A DNA stretch of 64,000 nt from Lepisosteus oculatus. Taxonomy: Eukaryota > Chordata > Actinopteri > Semionotiformes > Lepisosteidae. How positions within the stretch are numbered: the first letter of the stretch is position 1; each line of letters opens with the position of its first letter. Positions 1-12,137 of this stretch are shown piece by piece. Position numbers and translations under genes: made by a program. The stretch is from contig NC_090698.1 in assembly GCF_040954835.1 (NCBI RefSeq), positions 49,920,284 through 49,984,283 of the forward strand. The letters run 5' to 3'. The notes below the pieces were generated by a model that was not told the DNA's origin, did not search any database, and worked only from the letters and a program-made list of their open reading frames with translations.

Positions 1-848
1 TTTCAGCTACTGTAAGTTGTTAATTGTCACATTCTCACCCTAAAACCTGCTGACTAGAGGTTTCTTGCTGGTAGTGTATGGCTGCAGAAGGCTAAACCTA
101 TTCATTATAATCTAATTAATACTTGCAAACATCCATTATATCCAGAGAAGCCTCAATGGTTAGATCACAGCCAAGCTAAGAGAGCACACGTGGCCTGTTG
201 CCACTCTGCAGACACCTGCCTCTCCTCAGTCTCTGCCAACACGCTGAGTTCATTCAGTGTTAGGAACCCGGCCACACACTTTCAGCTACTGCTCATCTGT
301 GCAATCATACATGCAGCGCCACTCAAGACGAACTGATTCACATGCACAATGTCTTCTTTCACATCTTGTGTTACAAAAACAAAACCTTGGAACCAGACTG
401 AACCGGATACATCTAGTATTCAGTGGCTTGTTTTTAAGAAAATGCTAAGCTACATTTTAAAAACAAGTTACTGCATAGGTTATTTCTGAAGCATTAGAAA
501 TACCTAATTTACCAGGTGGCATATCAATAAATCAGGCATTATTTGCAACAGTGTTAAAATGGCGGTCTTCTGAATCTTTCTGTTCTTTCTGATGGTGAAT
601 GGACAATAGGTACAAAACTAAAGAGACCTGCGTTAAGTGTCTTCTTTCTTTTGAAAAATTCAAAATATTCTAAATTCTAAATCAGCCATACCTGATGATG
701 TCATTGAAGAGATACAGTAGTTATGTAATTGTCTTATGAAGGTTCTCATTTAAGATAATTTAAAAATTCTTAAACAAAACTAAATCCTGTCACAACATCT
801 TATTTCAATATCTTCAAACATAAATGTCCAGAAAGAATACTTAATATA
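1..848. other. Intergenic, no gene seen
   Basis: AT-rich DNA with a slightly GC-richer patch around 180-340. The 63-codon open frame at 257-448 has no recognisable domain and looks like chance. No repeat family was recognised. One RTTAYGTAAY-type word occurs at about 720-729, far from any gene here. Confidence 0.6.
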
Positions 849-894
849 TTTGGTAGTGTGGACAAACCAGTCTGTGCTAATTAGTTCTCAAGTG

Positions 895-1095
895 AGAGCC
901 GGCTGCACATTTGTGATCAGTTGGGCATACAGTACCTGCGTACATCCAGTTTCTGACTGCTTTATCCAACACATCCAGTCCATCACTGCGTGCACACACA
1001 CCAGTATGTCTTTGGACTGCAGGAAGAAACCCGTGCAAACACATGGAGAACATACACAGGTAATTGTACCCAGGGTTCCAGTGCTGCAAGGAAAA
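895..1095 (-). repeat. SINE, tRNA-headed family 1, degraded copy
   Basis: Read on the minus strand, this shows the family's ordered landmarks: a 'tgggtacaattacc' box-B-like word, 'tgttctcca', 'gtccaaagacatactgg', 'gatggactgg', and a tail ending like 'ggataaagcagtcagaaa'. The same landmarks recur at 15781, 23489, 32325, 49330 and 56545 on the plus strand. Open frames on both strands here are by-products of the repeat. Confidence 0.8.
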
Positions 1096-1099
1096 TATA

Positions 1100-1818
1100 G
1101 AACATAAACCTAAATGTAAACTAACAAAACTAGCAAAAGATCTGCTTTTCCTATTTTTTTATTAACAAGTGACACCCCAGTTTCATGGCTGTCTATAAGA
1201 TAAGTATACAACTGAAACAGGGTCCACAAAGAATATTTTATTGTGATGTGAGTTCTCAGGTCCCTCATAAGATATGTCAAGGGACATAAGTCATAGGTTT
1301 GACGTGCTTTTGGTCCGTTCAGGAAAATACGAGGTGTTCTGTTGATGAAGTTTCTGTCATCTTCCAGATGCTGAGGCTGCTACAGAGTTTAGAGGTGGAG
1401 AGTGACTCACAGTGTAAAATTAGCCTGTTAAATGCCTTCACTCTCCTTGCCTCTCAAGAGTATTTGAATCCCCTGGGCCAGAAGACTAATCTTTTGTTGT
1501 GGTCAGATTGATACTTCTTTGGACACTGAGGTGTGTCTGTGACCATGCTTTGAATCCAGCTTGCTTGCACTACAGTACATATGCACACTTATTATCACAT
1601 GAAGAAAACAAACGGCCTTTGTTTTCAAAACTTTGATATTTACATAGATTAAAACCAGAATTAGTCTGTGAATTGATGAGTCAAGTATTAGTAGTTGTCC
1701 AATTCTCAAGTCTTTGGTAAGTGTTTCCATAACATGAGGCAAGTTATTGGCATTTCCACTCTAAAACCTTATGAGAAATATTTATTAAACATAGTGTTTC
1801 TTTCTTTATCATCATAGT
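1100..1818. other. Intergenic, nothing recognised
   Basis: Unique-looking AT-rich sequence. Short open frames at 1299-1511 (+) and 1503-1742 (-) have no recognisable domain and no supporting splice or repeat structure. Confidence 0.5.
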
Positions 1819-1819
1819 T

Positions 1820-2700
1820 TTTAACACACTATTGTGACATACGCATGTGCTTCTACTTTAACATTTATTTTATTGTTATAATACTGATGAAGAAACTTTG
1901 CATTTTGTACCACTGTTACAATATTCTTTTCTGTTTCTCTTGCAATTCTAATGTCTTTTTTTTCTGGGGCACCTGGAGTTAAGTGTATTGTGTTTTTATC
2001 TTTGAATCTTGGACGCTTTTGCACAGTCTTTAGAGCACTCTTTACCTTCTGATGATCTTCTAATTTCGAAATGAGTCAGGCCACATTTTCCTACATCTTA
2101 ACTCAATTGTTTTAGGAATTAATTCATTTTTAACGTTATGTGCTTGACGTGTAACCATTCTTTTTCTATTTACTCTTGATGATCTGTTCTAGTTCACTTT
2201 TTGAAATCTCATCTGGAATCCTAAATGTTAAATTCGGCTTTTAGATATTTCAAGTATACATCAAAAGATTGTGGTTACAGTTTCCTTGTGGTTCTATTAC
2301 AACTATCACTTTAATTATATCAAGTTGTTTTTTTTTTAAATAGGTCAATAACGGCATCTTCCCTAGTTGGTGTCTTTACAAGTACAGTTAAAGAAGAAAT
2401 CATATTCAGCCGTATCATATTAAATTTCTTTGTTCTCCATCACAATATTCCAGGTTAAGTGTGGAAAATCGAAATCTTACAGAAATATAATGTTGACTAT
2501 GATATATACCTTCCGTTTCTCATCATACGCTAAGCTACTGTACAAGTAACTATGTTACCCATATAGATTCTAAAATACCTGTAGTCTCTTGCTCCAGTTC
2601 ACTATCTTGCAGGTTGCTTTTGATATATAATCCCACCACACCACCTCTCCTGTCCTGCCTGTCATTCAGAAAAATATGTACTGTATCAGTGTAAAAACAA
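1820..2700 (-). repeat. Decayed LINE (CR1/L2-like) fragment, probable
   Basis: The high-coordinate end (about 2590-2700), read on the minus strand, gives a peptide with DRQDRRGG and GLYIKSNL. This resembles the endonuclease part of fish CR1-like LINEs. The low-coordinate end holds an 85-codon open stretch rich in Lys and Asn (to about 1821) that I could not match. It may be another part of the same element, another element, or a pseudogene fragment. Many stops break the reading elsewhere. Confidence 0.45.
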
Positions 2701-3448
2701 AAAGACTGTCAACTTTATATTCATCCCTGTGCGCTCTTCTAAGCACATTTCAGTTCCTCTTATAAAACCACTGTTTCCCGTGCATGTGGTTGTATTAAGT
2801 GGTTGAATTTTATTCCATATGCTTATTATTTAAGTTTAAACATTGAGTTTGTTCTTTCTGTTGCCCAGTGCTTCCCTCACCCTATTAGAACTGACCTTAA
2901 GAATTCAGTTCCCCCTTTTTTATATTCCTCACAGATTCTACTCATCTATTTCTCTATTACATCAGTATCTCCTCTGGTTCAAGAGTCCCCAATCCTGCTT
3001 CTACAGGACCCCAAATGCATTTTCTAAGAAAAGATTTAGTAATATTACTATAATTAAAACCATTAAATCCGTATTCACCATGGAACAGACATTTTTTGTG
3101 TCTGTCACCATTTGTGATATGGCATTCAAAATGTTTCTACAGACATCTTTGCCAATACATTTGCTTTTTAACTCTATGTTTACTGGATTTAAAGTCCATT
3201 ATTGTTTAAATCTAATGAGTATAATAGTTATTAGAGACATTTTGGTTGCATTAGAATATTCCAGAACTAGATACAAGGTCTTATGAGAGACAGATATGCT
3301 TGGCAGGCAACCTAAGGAGGGTAACTTTCCGTCATGTCTAAATTTAAATATTTATGATGCAATTCTGAGCACATGAAAAGGCGTTTGGTAAACTGCCTGA
3401 AACAAGGGGGGTTGGTTGTGGAAGGTGTTTTGAGCTGCCAGAACTGAA
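2700..3448. other. Intergenic, AT-rich
   Basis: A 147-codon open frame at 2843-3286 (+) is hydrophobic, AT-driven and domainless; I do not call it a gene. The words around 2985-3015 ('tccccaatcctgctt', 'aggacccc') resemble the end of a common fish non-autonomous repeat, but too little is left to classify. Confidence 0.4.
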
Positions 3449-3990
3449 CCACAGGTGCCCTTCAAAAGTATTGGAACAGTAAAGCCAGAATGTTTGCTAT
3501 ATAGCAATAGGAATTGATCATCTGTATCACAACCTGTATTTGTGATAATGAGATGAAGTATAATATATGTGCATATCAAATTATCTTAGAACAAAACCAT
3601 ACTTTGTGTTCAAGCCAGTTCACTTTTAGGCAATTGTTCGTTTTGGGACACAATTTTAGAGAGTAAATATAATCAGTATTGGATTGCATATTGCTTTGAG
3701 CCAAGACCTGCATGACATTTGCCACCCAGTGAGCTCACCAGGTTCTGTGTAATCATCTGAGGTGCTTTGCAGCAGCCACTTTGAGTTCTTGTCTATTCTT
3801 GGGGTACCACAAGTTCATTTTTGTTTTCTTCAGCATGCCCAATGCATGCTTAAATGGGATTTAAAAATGGAGATAAACTTGGCCAGTCTAATATTTTCCA
3901 CTTATTTCACCTGATGAACTCCTCAGTCACCTTGGCTATATATTTGTTTGATTATCATCCTGCATGGTGAGGTGCTGCTTCAATAAGTAT
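3448..3990 (-). mobile_element. Truncated Tc1/mariner-like fragment, probable
   Basis: The left edge, 'cccttcaaaagtattgga' followed by 'acagtaaagcc' near 3460-3486, resembles a Tc1-type inverted terminal repeat. The stretch 3840-3980 ('agataaacttggccagtct', 'tgattatcatcctgcatgg') resembles the minus-strand text of a decayed Tc1 transposase region. No reading frame survives. The intact Tc1 element at 4041 begins just after it, so the right part may have been lost or displaced. Confidence 0.45.
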
Positions 3991-4040
3991 GAAAATATTT
4001 TCTTCTATATACGTATATGAAATATACTTTCTTCTACGTA

Positions 4041-5836
4041 TAGAAAGTCACCATCCCCTTTCAAAATGTGTACCTTTTGTTGTATGACACTCTGAAAATA
4101 AAAATAAATTCATTTAGGCTTGTTCCATTTTTATTTACAGAGTAACCCACATTAGCCAAGTGAAAATAAACTTCTAAAACATTTTGAAAATTAATTAATA
4201 TTACAACAGTAAAATACCTTTTTTGGAAAAGTGAACACCCCCCTTACCATTGCATTTGTAAACTTGCTCAGGTACAGTATATCTCCTTCCAGATCACACA
4301 ACAAACTAATTGGGCTTCCACCTGTGATCAATTGTGGTGATTTTGATTTGTTCAGAATCAAAGTAGCTGTTTCTAGAGGATTCCACTGCTTGGAAGTGCA
4401 TTTCAAAGCAAAGAATCCAATATGGACAGAAAGGTGCTTTCAAAAGAACTTTGAGATAAAGTCAGGAGATGGTTATAAAAAGATTTCAAAGTATCCCATG
4501 GAGCACAGTCAACACCACCATTAAGAAGTGGAAGGCGTATGGCCCCATCCAGACCTTGCCGTCCCTCCAAACTGGATGACCGAGCAAGAAGGAGACTGAT
4601 CAGAGAGGCTCCCAAGAGGCCAAAGGCAACTTTGAATGAGGCCTTAATGGCAAAGACTGGTCATTGTGTGCATGTGACAACAATATCGCAAGCGCTCCAC
4701 AAATCTGGCCTGTATGGGAGGGTGGCAAGAAAAAAGCCACATCAAGTCTTGTTTATGTTTTGCTAAAAAGCACCTTAAAGATTCTGTCACCAAGTGGCAA
4801 AAGGTGCTTTGGTCAGATGAGACCAAAATTGATCTTTTTGGCTGGAATGCAAAACAGTACATCTGGCGAAAACCCAACACATCTTATCATCTAAAGAACA
4901 CCATTCCTACAGTAAAGCACAGTGGTGGCAGCATCCTGTTGTGGGGGTGTTTCTCTTCAGCTGGGACTGGGGCACTTGTCAGGATACAAGGGAAGATGGA
5001 TAGTGCAAAATACAGGTAAATTCTTGAACAAAACCTGCAGCCTTCAGCCAGGAAGTTGAATATGGGATGATGTTTCACCTTTCAACATGACAATGACCAA
5101 AAGCAACAGTACAGTGGCTGAAGGACAGGAAGGTGAATGTCCTGGAGTGGCTTAGTCATAGCCTCAACCTAAATCTCATCGAAAATCTTTGGAATGACTT
5201 GAAGAGGGCAGTCCATCAACAGTCACCACACAGTTTGACCAAACTTGCACAATTCTGTAAGGAGGAATGGGCAAATATTCCTCCCTCTAGGTGTACAGAG
5301 TTGGTAAAGATGTATCCAAACAGACTCAAGGCTGTAATTAACGCAAAAGGTGCTTCCACCAAGTATTATGGGTGGAGCGGTGGCTCTGTGGCTAAGGATC
5401 TGTGCCTGTGGCTGGAAGGTTGCCGGTTCAAAGTCTGCAGCTGGCAGAGGAATCCTACTCTGTTAGGCCCCTGAGCAAGGCCCTTCACCCCAGCTGCTCC
5501 AGGGGTGCTGTACAATGCCTGACCCTGCATTCTGACCCCAAGCTTCTCTCCCTGTCTCATGGAGAGCAAGCTGGGGTATGTGGAAAGGTGAATTCCTAAT
5601 GCAAGAAATTGTATATGGCTAATAATGTGATCTTATCTTATTAACTCAGGAGGGTGTTCTCTTATCCAACCCAGTTATTCTACTTTTTTATTTAAAAACA
5701 AATGCTTTCTTTTTTCACCTGGATGTTGCAAGGTACAATTTGCAAATATAACTGGAAAAGGTCAGATTTTATTTGTCTTCTTTTTGGACTTTAGGGCAAC
5801 AAAAGGTGAAAATTTTAAAGGGGTGGTGACTTTCTA
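4041..5836 (+). mobile_element. Tc1-like DNA transposon with nested SINE, dead
   Basis: Inverted terminal repeats are visible: the left end 'tagaaagtcaccatccc' and the complement of the right end share about 45 bases with few mismatches, and a TA lies outside each end (4039-4040 and 5837-5838). The transposase is broken into plus-strand pieces: the paired-type helix-turn-helix at about 4430-4740 ([25 protein letters not shown]), the first catalytic Asp block ([12 protein letters not shown]) near 4800-4850, the GGGS-equivalent block ([13 protein letters not shown]), and the last block (LIENLWNDLKRAV) at 5178-5216. Stops and frameshifts separate them, and the usual DLSPIE-like triad context is degraded. 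About 270 bp of the length is a SINE inserted at 5369-5640. Without it the element would be near the usual 1.5-1.6 kb. Confidence 0.88.
5369..5640 (+). repeat. tRNA-derived SINE (family 2), inserted in Tc1
   Basis: The head is tRNA-like: box-A-type 'tggctctgtggctaaggat', then box-B-type 'ggttcaaagtc'. The body, 'agaggaatcctactctgtta' then 'ggcccctgagcaaggccctt', is shared with the minus-strand copy at 52530-52790. The tail is 'gcaagaaattgtatatggct' then 'aataatgtgatc'. A short repeat (TATTA) flanks it on both sides, and Tc1 sequence resumes at 'aactcagg', which supports a target-site duplication. Confidence 0.85.
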
Positions 5837-6306
5837 TACCCACTGTAAACAGACAAATCATATCTGTAAATCTCACAATGAATTCTGTTGCTGTCATAAT
5901 TATGTAATCAATAAAGATGAGTGCAAGCATAAAACGTTGTAAAAAGGTTTTATGCTATATACTGTATACACAATGTAGAGAGTAAAATATTAAGTTAGTA
6001 ATAGCAGTTTCACATTAGTTGAAAGCAAGAGAGGCAAGATGTGCTCAGTCAAGATCTGTAATAACAGAGGGTCCAATCTAAAAGTGAACATTTCACAACC
6101 ATGAGAATTAGAATTAAATGATCTGATTTTGTTGTACCGGATGTTATGGAGGCTGCCAGCTCCTAAAAGCAATCAGAGTCATCAATGATGATGAGGTGAG
6201 TGTAGTTAATCTCATGCTTGCATTAATATCAGTGAAAACATAACCCCTGTACTTTTTAATTCAACAACTAGAACACTGCAGCAGTGGAGGAGCTGCTCAA
6301 GACATA
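5837..6306. other. Spacer between two Tc1 elements
   Basis: About 470 bp of AT-rich sequence with no gene and no recognised repeat. Confidence 0.5.
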
Positions 6307-7938
6307 CAGTCATGTGAAAAAGAAAGTACCCCCTCTTTCAATTCAGTGGTTTTACATATCAGGGCATAAATAACAATCATCTGGTCCTCACCAACTTCGA
6401 TAATTAGACAAATCTAGCCTCAGATAACAGAAAACACATAACAGATTTCACTATGTCATTATTTATTCAACAAACATTAAGCCAAAATGCAGAAACCATG
6501 TGGGAAAAATTAAGTACACCCTTATTGCTTCCATGGGAATTAAGAAGATAATTAGCAGCCAGGTGCTGCTAATCAAATGCACTTCATTAGTTGATCATAA
6601 GGAGGTATGACCACCTCTATAAAAGCAGTTTGGCGGTCTGGAGTATTCAGGTGTGTGTTAACACCATGCCAAGGAGAAAAGACATCATCAATGAACTTAG
6701 AGAAGCAATTGTTGCTGCTCATCAGTCTGGGAAGGGTTATTAAGGCCATTTCCAAACAATTTGAAATCCATCATTCTACAGTGTGAAGGATTATTTACAA
6801 ATAGAGAACAATCAAGACAGTCGCCAATGTTCCCAGGAGTGGGTGTTGTACAATTGTCCCAGCAAATTCACCCCAATCTCAGACTATATAATGCTCAGAA
6901 AAATCGCAAAGAACCCTAGAGCTATAGTACGTCTAGTTAATCGAGGCCTGTAGATTCCATCTTAAGTGTTCATAATAGTACAATCAGAAAAAGACTGAAC
7001 AAGTATGACTTTCATGGAAGGGTAGCCAGGAGAAAGCCCCTTTATCTCCAAAACAACAGAACATGGCAACACGGCTTAGGTTTACAAAGTTGCATCTGAA
7101 CAAACCACAGGATTTATGGAACAATGTCCTTTGGACATATGAGACCAAAGTGGAGATCTTTGGTTATGATGCACGATGCCATGTTTGGCAAAAACCAAAC
7201 ATAGTATATTACCACAAACACCTTATACCAACCATCAAACACGGTGGTGGAAGGGTGATGATTTGGGCTTGTTTTGCAGCCACAGGACCTGGGCACATTG
7301 CAGTCATCGAGTCGACCATGGACTCCTCTTTATACCAAAGTATTCTAGAGACAAATGTGAGGCCATCTTTCCAACAGCTAAAGCTTGGCCAAAATTGGGT
7401 CAATGCAATAGGACAATGATCCCAAGCACACCAACAAATCTACGACTGAATGGCTGAAAAAGAAAAGAATCAAGATGTTGGAATGGCCAGGTCAAAGTCC
7501 AGACCTCAAACCCATTGAGATGCTATGGCGGGACCTTAAGAGAGCTATGAGAGCATAAACAAATCCCCTTAAACATCAATGAACTGAAGCAATGTTGTAA
7601 AGAAGAGTGGGCCAAAATTCCTCCGAAACGATGTGAGAAACTGATAAACTCATACAGAAAACAATTACTAACAGAATTAACAATTACTCAACTTATTGCT
7701 GCTAAAGTTGTCTCTACAAGCTACTGAATCATGGGGTGTACTTAGTTTTTCACACATGGCTTCTGCATCTTGGCTTATTTTTTGTTAAATAAATAATAAC
7801 AAAGTGGAATCTGTTATGTGCTGTTTGTCACCTGAGGTTGGATTTACCTAATTTAAGTTTAGATTATTTTTTGGTTACGTCATGATATGTACAGTAAAAC
7901 CATACAATTGAAAGAAGCTGTACTTTTTCACATGACTG
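6307..7938 (+). mobile_element. Tc1-like DNA transposon, second family, dead
   Basis: The element is bounded by TA at 6305-6306 and 7939-7940. The left terminus 'cagtcatgtgaaaaagaaag' and the complement of the right terminus ('cagtcatgtgaaaaagtaca') form inverted repeats extending about 60 bp. The 1.63 kb length fits a complete Tc1 element. The transposase begins near 6666 (PRRKDIINELREAIVAAHQS) but hits stops early. The longest open piece, 7063-7419, carries LWTYETKVEIFG (the usual DETK Asp is Tyr here), KHGGGRVMIWACF and GHIAVIESTMDSSLYQ. The last block is visible at about 7498-7545 ([16 protein letters not shown]). The missing catalytic Asp, stops and frameshifts mean it is inactive. Its termini differ from the 4041-5836 element, so it is a separate family. 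Confidence 0.88.
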
Positions 7939-7939
7939 T

Positions 7940-8560
7940 AGAATCTCAGCGTCTATAGTGGAGAGATGTGAGCCCAAGTAATATGTTGGAGGTGATGAAA
8001 GCAGATGGATTAGTTCCTTCAACAGACCTAGTTTGTTTTCTTGCTTGGAGTGTAGTCATTTCTGCAGAAACCTGACACGACAGCCAGTGAGTCAAAAGAC
8101 TTATGATAAACCTCATTCATAAAGTAAATGAATTCAGTTTTCAATGAGAAATCAATCTTCTACGTTTTTTAGTGCTTATCTCCTCGGTAATGGTCATATT
8201 CACACTCTTATCCTTAAAATGTCTTAAAATGGGCAGCTGCCTGTTTACAGTCCATTAGAAGGGGGTGATTTACACACCTAAGAAATGACTCATTTAATGG
8301 GAATTTGCTCTCTTTCAAGACGTACAGTATGTACAGATGATATGAGTTCATAAAAGGTTTTTAATCTCTTAAAACATAGTGATTATCTAAATCAAATATG
8401 AGATGAAATATTCCATCAGTAAAGAAAAAAGTGTTATGTTTCTACCTTCAGAATAAATGCATTTTAAGTAACTTGGCAGCATGGATGTTAGTGCTGCTGT
8501 TTCACTCTTGCATCCTGGGTTTTATTCTAAACTGGGGCACCTTCCATGTGCAGTCTGTTT
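7940..8560. other. Intergenic, nothing recognised
   Basis: AT-rich sequence with no long open frame and no repeat family that I recognise. Confidence 0.5.
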
Positions 8561-9800
8561 AGTCTCTCTGTGTTCCCTATGCTTTCAGTATAAGGACTAA
8601 AAAATTCAATTCTTTCATCCTACCAATGTAGGACATTCCCTTAACCACCAAAATCCATCTACTCTTCTCTAGACCGATTCTAGAACATCAACATCTTTTT
8701 TTTTAATATGGTGACCTAAACTGTACACAATTGCAATTTTAACGTAACATCCCTTGGTTTGAATTTTGCACTTTTGACTGTACAGTCTAACATTAGTTTG
8801 CCTTTTTATGGAAAATGTAAACTAGTATCAACATAAATACCCAAGTCTTTTTCAAAAGTAGCCTCTTCTAGTTTAGCGTTTCCCATTTTGTAATTATAGT
8901 TTGTTTTTACTATGTCCATGCACGTCATCTGCCAAGTGTTTGCCAAGTCATGAATTTTATATAAATCTTTTATTTCATTTGCTGTTTCTATAGTGTTTGA
9001 TAATCCTCCTAATTTGTGTTCTCTTGACTAGTTTATTAACTATACCAGAGTCCAGATCATTGACATGAATTGGGAATAGCAGTAGTCCAAGTATAGATCC
9101 CAGAAATACATACAATATCAACCATAATCCCTTATCTGTAGCCTCTATTTAATAACCAATCCTCAATCTAAATGCACACATTTCCCTGAATGCCAGCAAC
9201 CTGTAATATAAGAATTGATCTTTAATGGGAAGTCCAAATTAAAATCTAAATACTGTTTTTGCTTGTTCAAAGAACTCTTAACTCTTAAGTTGGTTATGCA
9301 ACCCTCCCCTTTTCTTAATTCATGTTGACTACTCCAATGGATATTATTTCCATATAAAGTAGGTTTTCCTCTAGATTGAATAATTGTTTTGATAAGCTTA
9401 CATGTAATAGAAGTCAGACTTAGTCACCCTTCCTCTAGATTTGCACTACACTGGAAATTATCCAGTACATGAGTGCTACCTCTTTACTGAGCAACTGCTA
9501 GAAGAGTGACATTAAAAGCATCTGAATGATATCCTATTTTCTTGACTAAAATTGTTAAGATACCATTGGGCTCTGGAGATTTATCGAGTCCTTCTAGTAC
9601 TTTAAAACACCTCTTCTATTCTAATACCATTTAACAAACTAAATCCTGCTGCTGTCTGAGGTATGTTGACTTCTTTCTTTGCAAACACCTGAGAGAAATA
9701 CTTGTTTAGTAAATCTTTAATTTCCCTTTCATCGTCTAGTTTACATTTGTCTTGGGGCACATTTTACTTAATCCTCAATGGTTCCTTTTACACACTGAAA
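8560..9800 (-). repeat. Decayed LINE (CR1-like) reverse transcriptase region
   Basis: On the minus strand, 9100-9040 reads as GSILGLLLF followed by VNDLDSGIVNKLVK, the reverse-transcriptase block that follows the polymerase motif in CR1-like LINEs. Downstream (toward lower coordinates) come remnants of the thumb region, such as 'aaagacttgggtatttatg'. Upstream (9240-9720) the text matches the finger region, with many stops and deletions. Inactive. Confidence 0.75.
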
Positions 9801-9824
9801 GTAGAGTAACATCCCAACTCTTCT

Positions 9825-9965
9825 AAATGGTGCCATAGGATCTTTAATGACCAGGTAGTCATTACCTTAGTTTAATACCTCATTCAAAAGGGCGACACCT
9901 GCTGTAACTCTGTCCAAAATTCCATTGGCTTGGAAACTCTGATCCTTAAGGAAGTGTGTGACCTA
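9825..9965 (-). repeat. Fragment of 5S-derived SINE
   Basis: The words 'ggatctttaatgacca', 'ctcattcaaaagggcgacac' and 'ctgctgtaactctgtcc' align in order with the middle of the fuller SINE at 10505-11035 ('gatttttaatgacca', 'ctcatccaaaggacggtacc', 'gcagtatagtgtcc'). Confidence 0.55.
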
Positions 9966-10504
9966 CTGGTCCACCAACACCACATACAGAAGCAACCTGA
10001 ATTTCCTTAGAGGTATTCCATCACAGAAAGTCTTACTCTAATTAAGTTTGGCAACCAAACAAAATGTAACACCAAAGCAATTTTACACAAAACAAAAAGC
10101 AAAAAGCAAAGTACATTATCAAAGGATTTTCAGAATAAAATACTTTGGCAGAGGTATGCTTTCACCGGTCATACTTGCTTTCACTACTGAACAACCCAAT
10201 TCACCTTTGTTTCTACGTTATCTAAATGGAAACTTAATTACAGGAAGCGCATAACAGCTCTGAGAAATTACTGAAAGGATCTCAACACAGGACGTTATGG
10301 TATATTTAGCAAATAGCAACTAACTCAGTTAGGTCTGGCATTGGACTTGTTAGAACAGTCTGAATTCCCCTCTTCTAATAGCTTTCAGACAACTATTCTT
10401 TGATGTTTAATTTTTGAAAACTTAAAAAAGTAATTCAAATAGAGTATGCAGGTATTTTGCCCATTAATAACCTTCAAATTCACAATAAATTTATAATTAA
10501 TAAT
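9966..10504. other. Intergenic, nothing recognised
   Basis: AT-rich. The 68-codon frame at 10048-10254 (+) has no domain and is probably chance. Confidence 0.5.
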
Positions 10505-11035
10505 TGCTTACACTTATATAGCACTTTTCTGGACACTCCACTCAAAAGCGCTTCACAGGTAATGTGGACTCCCCTCCACCACCACCAATGTGCAGCATCC
10601 ACCTGGATGATGCGACAGCAGCCATAGTGCACCAGAATGGTCACCACACATCAGCTATCAGTGGGGAGGAGAACAGTGATGTAGCCACTTTATAGATGGG
10701 GATTATTTGGAGGCCATGATTGGTTAGGGTTACACCCCTACTCTTTTCAGGAAACACCCTGGGATTTTTAATGACCACAGAGAGTCAGGACCTCGGTTTT
10801 ACGTCTCATCCAAAGGACGGTACCTGTTTGCAGTATAGTGTCCCCGTCAATATACTGGGGCATTAGGACCCACATAGACCACAGGGTGAGCGCCCCCTGA
10901 TGGCCCCACTAACACATATTCCAGCAGCAACCTTACGTTTTTCCAGGAGGTCTCCCATCCAGGTACTGACCAGGCTCACACCTACTTAGCTTCAGTGGGT
11001 TGCCAGATGTGAGTTGCAGGGTAATATGGCTGCTG
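10505..11035 (-). repeat. 5S-rRNA-derived SINE (SINE3-type)
   Basis: Read on the minus strand, the element opens with a 5S rRNA-like head carrying the internal polymerase III promoter: 'agctaagtaggtgtgagcc' (box A side) and 'tcagtacctggatgggagac' (box C side), located about 10945-11030. The long body follows ('aatgaccacagagagtcagg', 'tgagcgccccctgatggcc' on the plus strand). The tail at about 10505-10560 has the 'acttatatagcacttttctg' word common to fish SINEs. Most of its length is present, with scattered substitutions. Confidence 0.85.
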
Positions 11036-11039
11036 GAAA

Positions 11040-12100
11040 TTTAATATGATACCCAACATTTCAACACTCCTCAGAGGCAAGAAAAAGAAAAACTGACAAG
11101 TTTGGATTTTTGCTGCCACTCGAATTTCCAACTGAACATACGTTGAGTTATTGAAATTTTAACTAGTGTTTCATACATAGTGAAATCTACTGTATTTTTG
11201 TTTCATGATTTGCCTTATCATGACTTGACATCATTTTTTTCAAATGTTTCATTTCCTTGGTTAACATACTTTGCGTTGACACTCCCAAATTTTATAATTT
11301 GATGTAATAATTATTATGCTACTGTACATTTTCCTGTATTACTTCACTATTTTGATTACTTAAAACCACTATCTGTTGTCTAAAAATTAACATTCTACTA
11401 CAAAAGTTGTATTAGAAAACATGATATTCAATACAATTATTTTATGGGCAGCATTATATTTTTCTATTCCCTTGTTTTTTTAAACTAATGTTGTTCAATT
11501 ATTAAATCAGAGCACTTAGTACTTACTGTAAATGTGCTTTTGCAATTTATTGAAATATTGACATCATGTAAAACTTGATAAGGGTCACACCAGGTGCCAA
11601 TGCTACCTATGGTAACTGCATATAAAATGGATAAAAATTGCAGCACTGAACTTTGTCCATATGGTAAAACACTTATCTCCACAGAACTGGTAATGACAAC
11701 AACAGACATTTTAGCTTACATGTCAAATTGTAAAACAGCGCTTCTTGCATTTCTACCCAATGGAAAGAGAATGTTTTCATTTCACAAAGTGAACAATTGC
11801 TGTGGGATCAAAAACTGTTACAACTTTCAGGACCTAGAGCCTTTAAATCTGCCAGTCATCCTCTGTTATCCACGCTGTCAATGTTTCAAAATACTTTACT
11901 ATAATAAGAACTTAATATACATTCTTAATGAATATTGCACTTCAATTGATCTAAACATCTGAGAAACTCTTAGCTCTAGCATTTTAAGTTGTTAAAATTT
12001 AGCACACACCTCTCTGTATCTGTAATCAATTAGATTTCTGGCCATTTTAAAGGTTGCAAAGCATTTGTACAATAAACCACTTAAGACAAAAAAAAAACTT
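11040..12100. other. Intergenic, downstream of NFIL3
   Basis: AT-rich with no gene. The 122-codon open frame at 11594-11962 (+) is antisense to nothing and has no recognised motif. It is the longest unexplained frame here, but base composition and lack of domains argue for chance. Confidence 0.5.
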
Positions 12101-12137
12101 TAGATTTTACTTCCATTATTGTAAAATACATGATACT

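Noticed and set aside
2843..3286. 147-codon open frame (+)
   Set aside because: AT-driven, hydrophobic and low in complexity, no domain or splice context; chance in a TA-poor-stop stretch is the simpler reading.
11594..11962. 122-codon open frame (+)
   Set aside because: No recognisable domain and no promoter or splice support; composition follows the surrounding AT-rich DNA.
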